The position numbers and the translations under genes are program-made. A model generated the notes under the pieces. The model ran no database searches. It was not told where the DNA came from and saw nothing but the letters and a program-made list of their open reading frames with translations. Source: Acinetobacter shaoyimingii (GTDB lineage Bacteria; Pseudomonadota; Gammaproteobacteria; Pseudomonadales; Moraxellaceae). Taken from it: a stretch of DNA of 64,000 nt. This document shows positions 1 to 11,066 of this stretch, piece by piece. Numbering within the stretch: position 1 is the stretch's first letter; each line of letters begins with the position of its first letter. Location of the stretch: the NCBI RefSeq assembly GCF_011578045.1, contig NZ_CP049801.1, positions 2,108,001 to 2,172,000 on the forward strand, read 5' to 3'.

Positions 1-299
1 CCTTCAGTCACAGAGTCAGTCATTTTCACATTGATACGCCAATCTAAATTGAGTTTGCGTACAGGCTCACGTACATCTTTATTGATCTGAGCAACTTGGT
101 TTTGGTACAAAATTGGATCGATCTGATTGATCAAATCCCATGCTTTTTTCGCATATACCGTGGCATCATTGGTTATTTTTGGTGCAGTCTTAATTTCTAC
201 CTTTTTCTCAGGTTCATTTGATGATTGACCACAACCTTGCAACACGCTCGAAGCAAGCAATACACACAAGAGTCCAGAACCAGATTTTAAAGTAAACAT
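1..299 (-). CDS. Putative lipoprotein, 5' part only
   Basis: The reading frame starts with ATG at 299 on the minus strand and runs off the left edge, so only about 99 codons are visible. The N-terminus is a lipoprotein signal: a short n-region with a lysine, the hydrophobic stretch LLCVLLASSV, then the lipobox LQGC at about residues 20-23. A Ser/Asn/Glu/Lys-rich linker follows, then a mixed charged region. I do not recognise a family. It is divergent from azlC, and the two genes share the 119-bp intergenic region. Lipoprotein status is well supported; the function is unknown. Confidence 0.75.
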   Translation of the reverse strand, partial: MFTLKSGSGLLCVLLASSVLQGCGQSSNEPEKKVEIKTAPKITNDATVYAKKAWDLINQIDPILYQNQVAQINKDVREPVRKLNLDWRINVKMTDSVTE

Positions 300-418
300 A
301 CTTCAGCCCAAATAAACAATTCGGCACTATGCTAGTAAATTCGGCTACAATACTCAATCTAGATTTTACCTTTTGTTTTATTCTTTACTTTTGTTTCATT
401 TTTTGAATTAGGTGTTTC

Positions 419-1177
419 GTGTCTGAGCACAGTTTTTCCACGGTAAAACCTGCTGGTTTTTGGCAAGGTGCTAAAGACAGTCAAGCCATCATGTTTACTT
501 ATCTTCCTGTTTCATTTGCATTCGGTGTATCTGCATCGCAATTTGGTTTCAGTGCATGGGAAGCTTTGTTTCTGTCTTGCTCAATGTATGCTGGAGCGAG
601 TCAATTTCTAGTGGTTGCATTACTCGGTAGTGGCACATCTATTTGGATGACGGCTTTAACTGTAATTGCGCTTGATATTCGACATTTGCTGTATGGCCCT
701 GCTCTACAAAATTTAATCAACGATCGTTTAAATCTAAAAAAAACGGCTATTTGGGCTTGGGGACTGACAGACGAAGTTTTTGCAGCAGGTATGATTAAAT
801 TATCGCAACGTCGTCAAGAATGGTCTGAATCTTGGATGCTGGGTGTCAGCTTGTTCAGTTGGCTGTCTTGGGCTTTTGGATCGTTTTTAGGCGGCTTATT
901 TGCCGATAAAGTCAGTCATATGCCACAGTTTCTTCAAGCGGCACTTGATTTCCTACTCCCTGCACTGTTCTTGAGTTTCTTATTGGCTGCTTTTGAGAAA
1001 AAACATAGTTTTGTCGTTATCGTCAGTTTAGTGGTTGCTGCAATCGCATGTTACACGATCAATTTATCCGCAGCGATCTTTATTGGTATTGCTTCTGGTA
1101 TTTTGGCAGGTTTATTTAAACATTATGTGCTTAAGCAAGATGACCATGACTTAGAACAACGTACGGGAGAATTTTAA
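419..1177 (+). CDS. azlC: AzlC-family branched-chain amino acid exporter, large subunit
   Basis: This 252-residue polytopic inner-membrane protein has the AzlC signature region: GFWQGAKDSQAIM at the N-terminus, then a Gly/Ala-rich AGASQFLVVALLGSG segment near residue 60 and DIRHLLYGPAL near residue 85. AzlC works with the small subunit AzlD to export branched-chain and related amino acids. The start is GTG at 419 behind an AGGTG-like ribosome site. Its stop codon overlaps the azlD start by one base (TAATG), which implies translational coupling. The exact substrate cannot be read from sequence. Confidence 0.9.
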   Translation: MSEHSFSTVKPAGFWQGAKDSQAIMFTYLPVSFAFGVSASQFGFSAWEALFLSCSMYAGASQFLVVALLGSGTSIWMTALTVIALDIRHLLYGPALQNLINDRLNLKKTAIWAWGLTDEVFAAGMIKLSQRRQEWSESWMLGVSLFSWLSWAFGSFLGGLFADKVSHMPQFLQAALDFLLPALFLSFLLAAFEKKHSFVVIVSLVVAAIACYTINLSAAIFIGIASGILAGLFKHYVLKQDDHDLEQRTGEF

Positions 1178-1518
1178 TGAACTTAGACATTATTCTCGTT
1201 GGCATTATTGTCGGTATCGCCAATTTTGCTTCGCGTTTTGGACCATTTTGGGTCATTCAAAGACACCATGACAATGCTCAAAAACGTGGTTCAGTCTGGA
1301 TTAAAATTGCACTAGGTTCAATTGGAATTGCTGCAATCAGCTCAATGCTCGTGGTCGCAACACTTCCACCATTAATGGAAACACCAAATAAAAGCTTTGC
1401 TATGTTGGTCGGTTTTGTGGTTTTGGCGGGTATTTATTTTAAATATCAGCGTATTGTATTAGCGACACTGACCGCAGCCTTTGTGTATGGGATGGTGTAT
1501 ACCTATTTTGATATCTAA
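1177..1518 (+). CDS. azlD: AzlD-family amino acid exporter, small subunit
   Basis: This 113-residue, almost wholly hydrophobic protein has about four predicted membrane segments, the usual size and profile of AzlD. Early on it has the family-typical ASRFGPFWV. The ATG overlaps the azlC stop by one base, so the two subunits are probably made in equal amounts. The gene is followed by a 13-bp perfect inverted repeat. Assignment relies on size, topology and position behind azlC. Confidence 0.85.
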   Translation: MNLDIILVGIIVGIANFASRFGPFWVIQRHHDNAQKRGSVWIKIALGSIGIAAISSMLVVATLPPLMETPNKSFAMLVGFVVLAGIYFKYQRIVLATLTAAFVYGMVYTYFDI

Positions 1519-1537
1519 TTTAACTTTAGTTATTCAT

Positions 1538-1567
1538 AGATAAAGAAATTTAAGAATTTCTTTATCT
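1538..1567 (+). terminator. Perfect inverted repeat after azlD
   Basis: A 13-bp arm (1538-1550), a TAAG loop and a 13-bp perfectly complementary arm (1555-1567) lie 20 bp after the azlD stop. The stem is AT-rich and has no clear T tract, so it may act as a weak terminator or an RNA 3'-end stabiliser rather than a classic intrinsic terminator. Confidence 0.5.
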
Positions 1568-1662
1568 AAAATAGTGTTAGACAATATCATTATTTTATGT
1601 GAATCAAAGCTTAACTCGTGTGCCAGTTCTGCTATGCTAAAAGCCCATAACTTCAAGCATGG

Positions 1663-2883
1663 ATGAAACGCATGAGCATCACAATTGGCACTCCACTTCA
1701 AACTTCAGCCTTTAAAGTCTTATTATTGGGTTCTGGTGAACTTGGAAAAGAAGTGGTGATCTCGCTACAACGTTTAGGTGTGGAAGTACACGCCGCAGAC
1801 CGTTACGACCATGCGCCTGCCATGCAAGTTGCCCATTATTCTTATACTTTAAATATGGCTGAACCAGTCGAACTCAAAAAATTAATCGAAAATATTAAAC
1901 CCAATTTAATTGTTCCTGAAATTGAAGCGATTGCTACACAAGTCTTAGTCGAAATAGAAGAACAAAACATTGCCACAGTCATTCCTTCAGCAAAAGCAGT
2001 GAACTTGACGATGAACCGTCAAGGCATTCGTAAACTAGCAGCTGAAGAATTGGGGCTTCCTACATCGGCATATCGTTTCGCTGACACATTAGAATCATTC
2101 CGTGCAGCGTGTGATGACATTGGCTATCCGAATTTTGTCAAACCTGTAATGTCATCTTCGGGTAAAGGTCAATCTCGTGTTAAAGAATTTTCCGAAGTCG
2201 ATGCGGCTTGGGAATATGCACAAACAGGTGGTCGGGTCAATCAAGGTACGGTGATTGTCGAATCGCAAATTGATTTTGACTTTGAAATCACTTTACTCAC
2301 TGTTCGTGCAAAAAATCCAACAACAGGCGAAATTGAAACACATTTCTGCGACCCCATTGGGCACCGTCAAGACTCTGGCGACTACGTGGAAAGCTGGCAA
2401 CCTCAGGCAATGACACCTGCTGCATTAGAAGAAGCGCAACGCATTGCACATAAAGTGACCGTTGCATTAGGTGGATGTGGTATTTTTGGTGTAGAACTCT
2501 TTGTTAAAGCTGATAAAGTGTGGTTTAGTGAAGTATCACCTCGCCCACATGATACAGGGCTTGTGACTTTAGCTTCTCAGTTCCAAAGTGAGTTTGAACT
2601 GCATGCTCGTGCGATATTAGGCTTACAAGTCAATACACAACGACACAGTGTAGCTGCCAGTGCAGTGATTTATGCAGGTGTAGATGATACTAATCTATCA
2701 TTCTCTGGCTTAGAACTTGCTTTGGAAAACCCAAATACCGATTTACGACTATTTGGCAAACCTGAAGGTTTTGTTCGACGTCGTATGGGCGTTGCAACTG
2801 CACGTGCCGAAACAACAGATCAAGCGCGTGAGTGGGCATTTGAAGCAGCATCCAAAGTGCGTGTTCAACAAAACAATAGATAG
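1663..2883 (+). CDS. purT: Formate-dependent GAR transformylase (phosphoribosylglycinamide formyltransferase 2)
   Basis: PurT makes formyl-GAR from GAR, formate and ATP in purine synthesis. The protein (406 residues from 1663) has the N-terminal [12 protein letters not shown]ossmann-like loop at about 20-31, the ATP-grasp loop [10 protein letters not shown] at 161-170, and the metal/ATP-binding end FGVELFV...[12 protein letters not shown] second in-frame ATG at 1672 has a better-spaced GGAT upstream and would give 403 residues, so the exact start is open. It is a single gene, 36 bp ahead of glnD on the same strand. Confidence 0.95.
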   Translation: MKRMSITIGTPLQTSAFKVLLLGSGELGKEVVISLQRLGVEVHAADRYDHAPAMQVAHYSYTLNMAEPVELKKLIENIKPNLIVPEIEAIATQVLVEIEEQNIATVIPSAKAVNLTMNRQGIRKLAAEELGLPTSAYRFADTLESFRAACDDIGYPNFVKPVMSSSGKGQSRVKEFSEVDAAWEYAQTGGRVNQGTVIVESQIDFDFEITLLTVRAKNPTTGEIETHFCDPIGHRQDSGDYVESWQPQAMTPAALEEAQRIAHKVTVALGGCGIFGVELFVKADKVWFSEVSPRPHDTGLVTLASQFQSEFELHARAILGLQVNTQRHSVAASAVIYAGVDDTNLSFSGLELALENPNTDLRLFGKPEGFVRRRMGVATARAETTDQAREWAFEAASKVRVQQNNR

Positions 2884-2919
2884 TTAATTTTTAATTTTTT
2901 ATGGACGGATAATACATTC

Positions 2920-5586
2920 ATGATCAACACGTCTCCACTGTTAAACTACGTTTCAAGTAATCATGACATCAAAGCGATTAATCAATGGCGAACGGATGTT
3001 GAAAATCAATTACAAGAACAGTTTGAACAGGGACAACCGATTCGTGAAATTATCCGTGCTCGAGCAAATTTAATTGATGAAGCCTTAGTGTTTCTATGGA
3101 ACCATGCAGGTTTAGATCAGACGCAATTGGGTTTGTTTGCAGTTGGTGGTTATGGGCGTCGTGAAATGATGCCCTATTCTGATGTGGACATTATGGTCTT
3201 ATCAGAAGATGAGCTTACCCCCGATCAAGAAACCAAAGTCACCCATTTTATTTCCTCTCTTTGGGATGTGGGAAATTTTAAACCGGGTGTCAGTGTACGC
3301 ACCATTCAGTCCTGTTTTGAACAAGCAAGCAGTGATTTAACCGTAGCAACTACCCTTATTGAAGCACGCTTAATTGCAGGTTATGAACATTTAGCCAAAT
3401 GGCCACGTCGTGTTGTGTCACAAACATGGACCGATAAGACCTTTTTTGATGCAAAAATGGATGAGCAAGCTCGTCGTTATGCTCAACACAACAATACAGA
3501 AAGCAACTTAGAACCTGATATTAAAAATGCCCCTGGCGGTATCCGTGACATTAACCAAATTGGTTGGATTGCAAAGCGTCATTTTAGAGTCAATCGTATT
3601 TATGACTTGGTTCATTTGGGCTTTATATCCGAATTTGAATTGGCTGTTTTAGAAGAGGCTGAAAATTTCCTTTGGGAGATTCGCCATTATCTACATCGTA
3701 TAACCAAGCGTGATGAAAATCGTCTGTTATTCGATTATCAACGTGAAGTCGCGGCGAAGTTTGGCTATCAAAAGGTCGAAGGCGAACATATCAATTATCC
3801 AATTGAACAGTTCATGAAGCGTTATTACCGTGCAGCACAACAAGTATCTACACTGAATGAAATGCTTTTGGCTTATTTCAATGAATCGGTGATTACCCCT
3901 CGACTACCAGATTACGAACGTAAAATTGAAGAAATTAATGAAAATTTCAAATTGGTCGATGGCAAGCTGGCTGTTCAACATCATAAAATTTTCGCTGAAA
4001 GACCAAGTGCGATTTTAGAAATTTTTTACTTACTCGCCAACCGTCCTGAAATTGAAGGTATACGTGCCCGAACATTACGATTATTGACTCTCGCAGCAAA
4101 ACGCATCGACCAAAACTTTAGAGACAATCCAACACATCAAGCCTTATTTATGGCCATCATTCGTTCACCACACCGTTTGTACGAAACCATGGTGGCAATG
4201 AAACGTTATGGTGTACTGGGCAAATATATTCCTGCCTTTGGTCAGATTATGGGGCTCATGCAATATGATCTATTCCATATCTATACGGTCGATGCACATA
4301 CATTACTTTTGGTCAGAAATTTAAATCGATTTAAAGAACCTGAATTTGCCAAAGACTATCCTGTTGTCAGTTCTGTATTCCAACGTCTTGCGCGTCGTGA
4401 CATTGTCTTTTTAGCCGCAATATTCCATGACATTGCCAAAGGTCGAGGTGGCGATCATAGTGAATTGGGTGCAATCGATGCGATCGAATTTGGTCGTGCT
4501 CACGGTTTTACTGACCGTGATTGCAATTTGGTCGCATGGCTCATTCAAAACCATTTACTTATGTCGATGACCGCACAGAAAAAAGATATTTCTGACCCTG
4601 ATGTGGTGAAAGAGTTCGCAGAAAAACTCGGTGATATGGAGCATTTAGATTATCTGTACTGCTTAACCGTTGCAGATATCAATGCCACCAATCCTAAATT
4701 GTGGAACACATGGCGCGCATCTTTAATGCGTCAACTCTATACCCATGCGCGTGATGTCATCCGTAGTGGTTTAGGTCGTCCTGTTGAATATCAAATGCTG
4801 ATTGAAGACACTAAATTTGCTGCCAGTGAAATTTTAGTCAATGACTTCCCGCTTGATGCTGTGGAAAAAGTATGGCAAGAATTAGGGGATGAATATTTCT
4901 TAAAAGAATCTGCCGATGAAGTGGCTTGGCATACACGTGCGATTTTAGAGCATGGTGATAATCCTGAACCATTGGTGTTGATGCGTGCACATCGAAAAGC
5001 TGCTCAAGATGCCGTACAGATTTTTATTTATACTCAAGATAAACCCAATCTGTTTGCCACAACTGTTGCTGTACTCGACCGTATGAACTTAGATGTTCAA
5101 GATGCTCGTATTATCACAGCAACAAAATCATTTAGCTTAGATACCTATGTGGTCCTTGACCGTTTTGGCACTTTGCTAACAGATCGAGATCGCGAAGAAA
5201 CGGTCAAAGAAGCTTTGGTTACCGCGCTCTGTCAATCAGACAAATATCCTGGACTGATGCAGCGCCGCATTCCACGTCAATTGCGCCATTTTGACATTGA
5301 AAATACGGTGGATATTACGTTAAATGAGGCATTGCAACAAAATATGGTTGAAATCTCAACGCTCGACCAACCTGGTCTGCTGGCTAAAATCGGTGGATTA
5401 TTTATGATGCAAGGTTTAGACATCCATTCAGCGCGCATTGCCACTTTAGGTGAACGTGCTGAAGATATTTTCTTTGTCACCAAAAAAGATGCTACACCTA
5501 TGAATGATGCTGAAGCTCAAGCTTTTGCAACACAATTAACTGCAGCATTAGATGAGGCTTCAAATCTTGTTTCGAGTCATCATTAA
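2920..5586 (+). CDS. glnD: Bifunctional uridylyltransferase/uridylyl-removing enzyme, PII sensor
   Basis: GlnD senses glutamine and adds or removes UMP on PII proteins, setting the nitrogen response. At 888 residues it is full length (E. coli about 890). Domains in order: nucleotidyltransferase with GGYGR (76-80) and the metal-binding DVD (88-90); a helical PII-uridylyltransferase region; an HD hydrolase domain with [14 protein letters not shown] near residue 505; and two C-terminal ACT domains, the last containing the [11 protein letters not shown] motif. The start is backed by GGACGG 12 bp upstream. dapC follows after 39 bp. Confidence 0.97.
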   Translation: MINTSPLLNYVSSNHDIKAINQWRTDVENQLQEQFEQGQPIREIIRARANLIDEALVFLWNHAGLDQTQLGLFAVGGYGRREMMPYSDVDIMVLSEDELTPDQETKVTHFISSLWDVGNFKPGVSVRTIQSCFEQASSDLTVATTLIEARLIAGYEHLAKWPRRVVSQTWTDKTFFDAKMDEQARRYAQHNNTESNLEPDIKNAPGGIRDINQIGWIAKRHFRVNRIYDLVHLGFISEFELAVLEEAENFLWEIRHYLHRITKRDENRLLFDYQREVAAKFGYQKVEGEHINYPIEQFMKRYYRAAQQVSTLNEMLLAYFNESVITPRLPDYERKIEEINENFKLVDGKLAVQHHKIFAERPSAILEIFYLLANRPEIEGIRARTLRLLTLAAKRIDQNFRDNPTHQALFMAIIRSPHRLYETMVAMKRYGVLGKYIPAFGQIMGLMQYDLFHIYTVDAHTLLLVRNLNRFKEPEFAKDYPVVSSVFQRLARRDIVFLAAIFHDIAKGRGGDHSELGAIDAIEFGRAHGFTDRDCNLVAWLIQNHLLMSMTAQKKDISDPDVVKEFAEKLGDMEHLDYLYCLTVADINATNPKLWNTWRASLMRQLYTHARDVIRSGLGRPVEYQMLIEDTKFAASEILVNDFPLDAVEKVWQELGDEYFLKESADEVAWHTRAILEHGDNPEPLVLMRAHRKAAQDAVQIFIYTQDKPNLFATTVAVLDRMNLDVQDARIITATKSFSLDTYVVLDRFGTLLTDRDREETVKEALVTALCQSDKYPGLMQRRIPRQLRHFDIENTVDITLNEALQQNMVEISTLDQPGLLAKIGGLFMMQGLDIHSARIATLGERAEDIFFVTKKDATPMNDAEAQAFATQLTAALDEASNLVSSHH

Positions 5587-5625
5587 TTTTTTTAAGATTG
5601 GTTTTTATCACACGGTAATTGTTTC

Positions 5626-6801
5626 ATGAATTCTAGTTTGTCTTTATTACATCCTTATCCTTTCGAAAAATTGAATCAATTGTTTAAGGATGTCAAACCC
5701 GCAGATTTACCTTTGATTCCTTTATCTATTGGGGAACCAAAGCACCCTGCACCTGAGTTTGTGAAACAAGCGATTATTGACAATTTCAACCATCTTTCTA
5801 CTTATCCAAACAGTAAAGGCTTGCCTGAACTTCGTGAAAGTATTGCAACATGGTTAACACGTCGTTTTAAACTCAACACAATCAGTGCTGAAGATCATAT
5901 TCTTCCTGTCACAGGAACACGTGAAGGGATATTCTCTTTCGTTCAAGCTTTGATTAACCGTGAAGAAGCACCTTATGTTGTGATGCCGAATCCGTTTTAT
6001 CAAATCTATGAAGGTGCAACCTTACTTGCTGGTGCAAAGCCTTATTTCATTAATTGCACAGAAGAAAATGATTACCTAGGTGATTTTGATGCTGTGCCAG
6101 CTGAAGTATGGAAAAAAACTGCATTACTTTTTGTTTGTACACCTGGAAACCCAACCGGTGCTGTTCTTTCAAAAGATCAATTTAAAAAATTAATTGCGCT
6201 CTCAGATCAATACAACTTTGTTATTGCTTCTGATGAATGCTATTCAGAGCTTTGGTTCGATGAAGCGCCAGTCGGCTTACTTGAAGTCTGCGCAGAACTC
6301 GGACGAGATGATTATAAAAATTGTATCGTTTTCCATTCATTATCAAAACGTTCAAACCTACCCGGTATGCGTTCAGGTTTTGTGGCTGGTGATGCAAATC
6401 TACTCAAACCGTATTTAAAATTCCGTACTTATCATGGTGCTGCAATGCCTGTTCAGCATCAGTTGGCTTCGATTGCGGCTTGGAATGATGAAGCTCATGT
6501 AGAAGAAAACCGTAAGCAATACCGCGCAAAATTTGAATTATTCCAGCAAGAACTCGGTGATCTACTTCCATTAAAAAAACCAGATGCTGGTTTTTATTAC
6601 TGGTTAAAAGTCGATAATGATGAAAATTTCGCAAAAATGTTGATGGAACAAGCACACATTAAAGTGCTTCCTGGGCGTTATTTATCACGTGAAACTGAGC
6701 AAGGCAATCCTGGTGAAAACCATGTTCGCTTAGCCTTGGTCGCTGATTTAGCACAATGCGAAGAAGTGGTAAGTCGCTTAAAAAGCGTATTAACCAAATA
6801 A
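5626..6801 (+). CDS. dapC: Succinyldiaminopimelate transaminase
   Basis: This 391-residue fold-type I PLP aminotransferase resembles the DapC enzymes of Pseudomonas and relatives, which transfer an amino group to N-succinyl-2-amino-6-ketopimelate in lysine and meso-DAP synthesis. Visible landmarks are PGNPTG with N175, SDECY with D203, and the PLP lysine K241 in HSLSKRSNLPGMRSGF, with R249 behind it. glnD-dapC adjacency is common in gammaproteobacteria and supports DapC over other class I aminotransferases, but substrate specificity is inferred. A strong terminator follows. Confidence 0.85.
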   Translation: MNSSLSLLHPYPFEKLNQLFKDVKPADLPLIPLSIGEPKHPAPEFVKQAIIDNFNHLSTYPNSKGLPELRESIATWLTRRFKLNTISAEDHILPVTGTREGIFSFVQALINREEAPYVVMPNPFYQIYEGATLLAGAKPYFINCTEENDYLGDFDAVPAEVWKKTALLFVCTPGNPTGAVLSKDQFKKLIALSDQYNFVIASDECYSELWFDEAPVGLLEVCAELGRDDYKNCIVFHSLSKRSNLPGMRSGFVAGDANLLKPYLKFRTYHGAAMPVQHQLASIAAWNDEAHVEENRKQYRAKFELFQQELGDLLPLKKPDAGFYYWLKVDNDENFAKMLMEQAHIKVLPGRYLSRETEQGNPGENHVRLALVADLAQCEEVVSRLKSVLTK

Positions 6802-6816
6802 TTGATGTATAAACAA

Positions 6817-6843
6817 AAATCCACGCTTATGCGTGGATTTTTT
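6817..6843 (+). terminator. Intrinsic terminator after dapC
   Basis: A 10-bp stem AAATCCACGC / GCGTGGATTT with a TTAT loop, followed by T residues. It lies between the convergent dapC and pyrF, and the A run before the stem means it could also work for pyrF on the minus strand. Confidence 0.85.
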
Positions 6844-6871
6844 ATGCTGAGATAAAAAGATTGCTATACAT

Positions 6872-7567
6872 TTAAAGCGTAGCCAGAATATCTTTAAGCG
6901 TTTGATTCATATTTTGTGATTGCGTGATTGGTCGACCAATCACCAAATGTGTTGAACCATCCAGCATTGCTTGTTTTGGTGTCACAATACGTTTTTGATC
7001 ATCTGCATTCGAGCCTTCAGGACGAATCCCTGGTGTCACCAATGCAAAGTCTTGACCCAATGTTTCACGTAGCATTTTTGCTTCTTGCGCAGAACAAACC
7101 ACACCATCTAAACCTGAATCTTGAGTGAGTGTTGCTAAACGCTTAACATGCTCAAAAGGCTCAATATCTAAACCAATATCTTTTAAGTCTTCACGACCCA
7201 TTGAGGTAAGTACCGTCACCGCAATCAATTGTGTATTGTAGTTTCCTGCTTTTAAACGCTCTACACAGGTTTCCATCATTTTACGACCACCAGAAGCATG
7301 GACGTTCACCATCCATATGCCTAAGTCAGCCGCCGCACACACCGCTTGTGCAGTTGTATTTGGAATATCATGGAATTTTAAATCTAGAAATACATCAAAA
7401 CCTTGATTTTGTAAAGATTTTACAACAGTTGGCCCTTCATGCGTAAAAAGCTCTTTACCAACTTTAACCCGACATAATGATGGATCTAATTGTTCTGCAA
7501 TTTTTAATGCATCGATTTGGCTTTTTGCATCTAAGGCAACAATGATACTCAAGAGTCTATCTTCCAT
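6872..7567 (-). CDS. pyrF: Orotidine 5'-phosphate decarboxylase
   Basis: PyrF decarboxylates OMP to UMP, the last step of de novo pyrimidine synthesis. The 231-residue protein has the catalytic [10 protein letters not shown] block at about residues 62-71 (Asp-x-Lys-x-x-Asp array), VALDA near the start and the phosphate-binding VIGRPIT near the C-terminus. I start it at the ATG at 7567; a GTG one codon earlier is also possible. It lies 169 bp after the lapA stop, beyond the lapA terminator, and so probably has its own promoter. Confidence 0.95.
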   Translation of the reverse strand: MEDRLLSIIVALDAKSQIDALKIAEQLDPSLCRVKVGKELFTHEGPTVVKSLQNQGFDVFLDLKFHDIPNTTAQAVCAAADLGIWMVNVHASGGRKMMETCVERLKAGNYNTQLIAVTVLTSMGREDLKDIGLDIEPFEHVKRLATLTQDSGLDGVVCSAQEAKMLRETLGQDFALVTPGIRPEGSNADDQKRIVTPKQAMLDGSTHLVIGRPITQSQNMNQTLKDILATL

Positions 7568-7682
7568 CACGTTAAGTTGCGTAATTATAAAGATGTTTCA
7601 TCTTGGCTGCAAAACTATCATCTCAGATTGTTAAACTTTTAGTTAAAAAATGCTCAAGATGTCAACATCAAAACAAGAACAT

Positions 7683-7717
7683 AAAAAAACGCCTCACTGT
7701 GTGGCAATGAGGCGTTT
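7683..7717 (-). terminator. Intrinsic terminator after lapA
   Basis: On the minus strand, AAACGCCTCA and TGAGGCGTTT form a 10-bp stem followed by a run of T. It sits 20 bp past the lapA stop and closes the cmk-rpsA-ihfB-lapA stretch. Confidence 0.85.
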
Positions 7718-7736
7718 GAGTCAGTTTATGACATGA

Positions 7737-8099
7737 TCACAATGGTGTGGATCTATCTTGTGATTGCACATCTAAAACCGTTTTTTCATGTCTTGCACTT
7801 GCAGCAGCTTCTGCAGCAGCAAATTGTGCAGATTGAATCTGCTCTTTACGGAGGTGTTCAATATCCTTGCGCAAACGATTGATTTCCCACCTTGTTTGGA
7901 AAACTCTAAACAACTGGACACCAATCAGCAATCCTAGAACAATACCAATCACTAAGGTCAGCAATAATAACAAACCTAAGCGCATAGCTGGGACTTGTGT
8001 AAACCATAAGTCTACTGGTAATTCAGTACCGTTAATGAGTACCAAAGCCAGAGAATATACAAATACTGCTACTAGAAGCAGCCCTAAGATAAAGCGCAT
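7737..8099 (-). CDS. lapA: LapA family (DUF1049) inner-membrane protein
   Basis: This 120-residue protein has two N-terminal membrane helices (residues about 3-23 and 38-62) and a charged cytoplasmic tail with coiled-coil character (RLRKDIEHLRKEQ). This is the architecture of LapA/YciS, which in E. coli acts with LapB in controlling LPS synthesis via LpxC turnover. No lapB is next to it here. I choose the ATG at 8099, with GGGG upstream, over a GTG two codons earlier. It lies 18 bp after ihfB, the usual ihfB-lapA order. Confidence 0.8.
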   Translation of the reverse strand: MRFILGLLLVAVFVYSLALVLINGTELPVDLWFTQVPAMRLGLLLLLTLVIGIVLGLLIGVQLFRVFQTRWEINRLRKDIEHLRKEQIQSAQFAAAEAAASARHEKTVLDVQSQDRSTPL

Positions 8100-8117
8100 A
8101 CGCACCCCGCATTTATT

Positions 8118-8423
8118 TTATTTATTAATCGTTTCGTTCACCGCATCACGCAATGCTTTACCTGGTTTAAAATGTGGTACTGCTTTAGCTGCAACTTCAA
8201 CAGATTTACCTGTTTTTGGGTTACGACCAATACGTGGTTCACGGTGGTGTAAAGCAAAACTGCCAAACCCACGAATTTCAATTCTGTCATCTGACGATAA
8301 CGATGCAATCATTTGATCGATCATTATTTTAACAGCTTCTTCGACTAATGGTTCAGCCAAATGTGGATTTTTGATAGAAATACGTTCTATTAAGTCAGAC
8401 TTATTAAGTGCTTCAATAGTCAT
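8118..8423 (-). CDS. ihfB: Integration host factor beta subunit
   Basis: IhfB pairs with IhfA to bind and sharply bend DNA in replication, recombination and transcription. The 101-residue protein has the HU/IHF fold, the DNA-binding arm signature [21 protein letters not shown] and the C-terminal [13 protein letters not shown]. The start [12 protein letters not shown] matches IhfB. It lies downstream of rpsA, a classic arrangement; a hairpin in the 160-bp gap may limit read-through from rpsA. Confidence 0.95.
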   Translation of the reverse strand: MTIEALNKSDLIERISIKNPHLAEPLVEEAVKIMIDQMIASLSSDDRIEIRGFGSFALHHREPRIGRNPKTGKSVEVAAKAVPHFKPGKALRDAVNETINK

Positions 8424-8487
8424 CTGCGACCTCTTTAATTATCAAGCTACTTGAGTAGATTGCTTGATAATAACCTGTTTAAATACA

Positions 8488-8525
8488 AAACGGTAGCGCA
8501 ATAAGTTACTACTACGCTACCGTTT
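8488..8525 (-). terminator. Hairpin between rpsA and ihfB
   Basis: The 11-bp arms AAACGGTAGCG and CGCTACCGTTT are separated by about 16 bases. On the minus strand the stem is followed by an AT-rich stretch with few consecutive T, so it may attenuate rather than stop transcription from rpsA into ihfB. Confidence 0.5.
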
Positions 8526-8583
8526 ACAGTATTTGTGTAAAAAGTATTGATTAAATTACATTAACAATACAATAAACACAGAC

Positions 8584-10260
8584 TTAGTGGTTCATTTGAG
8601 CTTTGATCAAATCACCAATAGTCTTAGGACCATTTTCTTGGCCAGCTGCTACAGTTTTCAAGTTAGCAACAGCTTCTTTCTCTTCAGCTTCGTCTTTCGC
8701 TTTGATCGACAAGTTGATTGCGCGCGATTTACGATCAACGTTGATGATCTTCGCTTCAACTTCTTGACCAACTTCTAAGAATTTAGTTGCATCTTCAACG
8801 CGGTCGCGGTTGATTTCAGATGCTTTCAAAGAAGCTTCAACTTCGTCAGCTAACTTAATTGTTGCGCCTTTAGCGTCAACAGCAGTTACAGTACCTTTAA
8901 CCAATGCACCACGTTCGTTGTTCGCAAGGAAATCATTGAACGGATCGTTGTTCATTTGTTTGATACCAAGGCTGATACGGTTGCCTTCAGCGTCAACAGA
9001 AAGGATAACAGCTTCTACAGTGTCACCTTTTTTGTAACGACGAATTGCTTCTTCGCCTTGTTCGTTCCAAGAAATATCAGACAAGTGAACTAGACCGTCG
9101 ATACCGCCTGGTAAACCGATGAAGATACCGAAGTCAGTGATAGATTTGATCGTACCAGAAACTTTTTCGCCTTTGTCGTGATCTTTAGCAAACTCTTCCC
9201 ATGGGTTAGCACGAGTTTGTTTGATACCAAGAGAAATACGACGACGCTCTTCATCAACTTCAAGAACCATAACATCAACTTCGTCACCGATCTGAACAAC
9301 TTTAGATGGGTGGATGTTTTTGTTTGTGTGATCCATTTCTGAAACGTGTACTAAACCTTCAACGCCTTCAGCGATTTCTGCGAAACAGCCGTAGTCTGTT
9401 AAGTTAGTTACGCGAGCTTTAACGATAGAACCTTTAGGGTAACGGTTCATGATCGCTAACCATGGATCTTCGCCTAATTGTTTAAGGCCTAAAGATACGC
9501 GGTTACGTTCTTTGTCAAATTTAAGTACTTTAACAGTAACTTCTTGACCAACTTCAACCACTTCTGATGGGTGCTTGATACGTTTCCAAGCCATGTCAGT
9601 AATGTGTAGAAGACCGTCAATACCACCAAGGTCAACGAATGCGCCGTAGTCAGTAAGGTTTTTGATTGTACCAGTAACTGTTTGGCCTTCTTCCAATTGA
9701 GAAAGAAGCGCTTCACGGTCAGCTGAAGATTCAGCTTCCATAACAGCACGACGAGATACAACAACGTTGTTACGTTTAGCATCAAGTTTGATAACTTTGA
9801 ATTCTAACTCTTTACCTTCAAGGTGAGTTGTGTCACGGATAGGACGAGTGTCTACCAAAGAACCTGGTAAGAACGCACGAACTGGACCGATGTCAACAGT
9901 GAAACCGCCTTTAACCTTACCAGAGATAACACCAGTAACGATTTCGCCGTCTTCAAAGATTTTTTCAAGTTTAGTCCAAGTTTCAGCACGTTTCGCTTTT
10001 TCACGTGATAAAACAGTTTGGCCCATACCGTTGTCAAGCGCTTCAACAACAACATCTACTGTGTCGCCAACGTTTACTTCAAGCTCACGTTGTTCGTTTA
10101 AGAATTCAGAGCGAGCTACTACACCTTCAGATTTAAGGCCAGTATCTACAGTTACCCAGTCAGAATCGATGCTAACAACGATACCTTGGATGACTGCACC
10201 CTTTTCAACGTTTAGATTTAATTCGCTTGCTTCAAAGAGGGCTGCAAAAGATTCGGTCAT
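8584..10260 (-). CDS. rpsA: 30S ribosomal protein S1
   Basis: S1 helps the 30S subunit bind and unfold mRNA. The 558-residue protein contains six S1 (OB-fold) repeats, recognisable by repeated VGQEV..KV..D.ER.R.SLG[IL]KQ stretches. The first two degenerate repeats interact with the ribosome and the later four bind RNA. Length is typical (E. coli 557). cmk precedes it and ihfB follows, as in most gammaproteobacteria. Autogenous control through the leader is known in the family; I cannot verify the structure here. Confidence 0.98.
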   Translation of the reverse strand: MTESFAALFEASELNLNVEKGAVIQGIVVSIDSDWVTVDTGLKSEGVVARSEFLNEQRELEVNVGDTVDVVVEALDNGMGQTVLSREKAKRAETWTKLEKIFEDGEIVTGVISGKVKGGFTVDIGPVRAFLPGSLVDTRPIRDTTHLEGKELEFKVIKLDAKRNNVVVSRRAVMEAESSADREALLSQLEEGQTVTGTIKNLTDYGAFVDLGGIDGLLHITDMAWKRIKHPSEVVEVGQEVTVKVLKFDKERNRVSLGLKQLGEDPWLAIMNRYPKGSIVKARVTNLTDYGCFAEIAEGVEGLVHVSEMDHTNKNIHPSKVVQIGDEVDVMVLEVDEERRRISLGIKQTRANPWEEFAKDHDKGEKVSGTIKSITDFGIFIGLPGGIDGLVHLSDISWNEQGEEAIRRYKKGDTVEAVILSVDAEGNRISLGIKQMNNDPFNDFLANNERGALVKGTVTAVDAKGATIKLADEVEASLKASEINRDRVEDATKFLEVGQEVEAKIINVDRKSRAINLSIKAKDEAEEKEAVANLKTVAAGQENGPKTIGDLIKAQMNH

Positions 10261-10365
10261 GATTTACCTAGAAAAGTCAGCGGTCTTGGATCAGACAAGG
10301 CCGGTTTAATTAAGTATCCACATAGTCCATATAAACTGATCAAGCTATGCTTCCACTAGTATTTG

Positions 10366-11055
10366 TTATTTAACCAACTGTGAATCGATATAATCCGTCA
10401 TCAATTTGAATACTTCATCGATGTTCAACGCTGAACTATCAATGATGTAAGCATCTTGTGCAGGCTTAAGCGGAGCCACTGTTCTTTCCATATCACGCTT
10501 GTCACGTGCCTGGATGTTAGTCAAAATGTCGCTTATTTTAACATCTAGCCCCATGCCCTGCAACTGCTTTACACGTCGTTCGGCTCTAGATTCAGCTGAA
10601 GCAGTCAAATAAATCTTCGCTTGTGCCTCTGGAAAGATTGAAGTTGCCATATCTCGACCATCTGCAACCAAGCCCGGAGCTTGTGCAAAAGCACGCTGAC
10701 GATCAAAAAGCGCAGACCTAAGTGCAGGAATTGCAGCAACTTTTGAAGCAAATTCGCCTACACGTTCGGTGCGGATTGTTTCAGTCACATCTGCACCATC
10801 TAAATAAATACGAGTGCCTTCTGCCCCAGATACAAATTTAATGTCCAAATTTGTTGCAATATTTGTACTTTGCTCTAGCTCTGTAGGTTGATCTAAAACT
10901 TCAATCAACTCACGTTGATGTAATGACAATCCAAGTAAGCGATAAATTGCACCTGAATCAAGTAAATGGAATTGATAATGTTGTGCCAGCTTAGCCGCAA
11001 GCGTACCTTTACCTGAACCACTTGGTCCATCAATCGTAATAATCTGAATGGTCAT
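10366..11055 (-). CDS. cmk: Cytidylate kinase
   Basis: Cmk phosphorylates CMP and dCMP. The 229-residue protein begins with the P-loop [13 protein letters not shown] (residues 8-20) and contains the family's [15 protein letters not shown] segment and the lid-region [19 protein letters not shown]. Size matches E. coli Cmk (227). It is first in the cmk-rpsA-ihfB-lapA order and follows the SRPBCC gene by 11 bp, so the two may be co-transcribed. Confidence 0.96.
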   Translation of the reverse strand: MTIQIITIDGPSGSGKGTLAAKLAQHYQFHLLDSGAIYRLLGLSLHQRELIEVLDQPTELEQSTNIATNLDIKFVSGAEGTRIYLDGADVTETIRTERVGEFASKVAAIPALRSALFDRQRAFAQAPGLVADGRDMATSIFPEAQAKIYLTASAESRAERRVKQLQGMGLDVKISDILTNIQARDKRDMERTVAPLKPAQDAYIIDSSALNIDEVFKLMTDYIDSQLVK

Positions 11056-11066
11056 TGTCTATCCAA

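Noticed and set aside
8587..10309. Several open frames antiparallel to or shifted from rpsA
   Set aside because: Strong codon bias and the S1 repeat structure of rpsA keep other frames open. None has a start context or domain.
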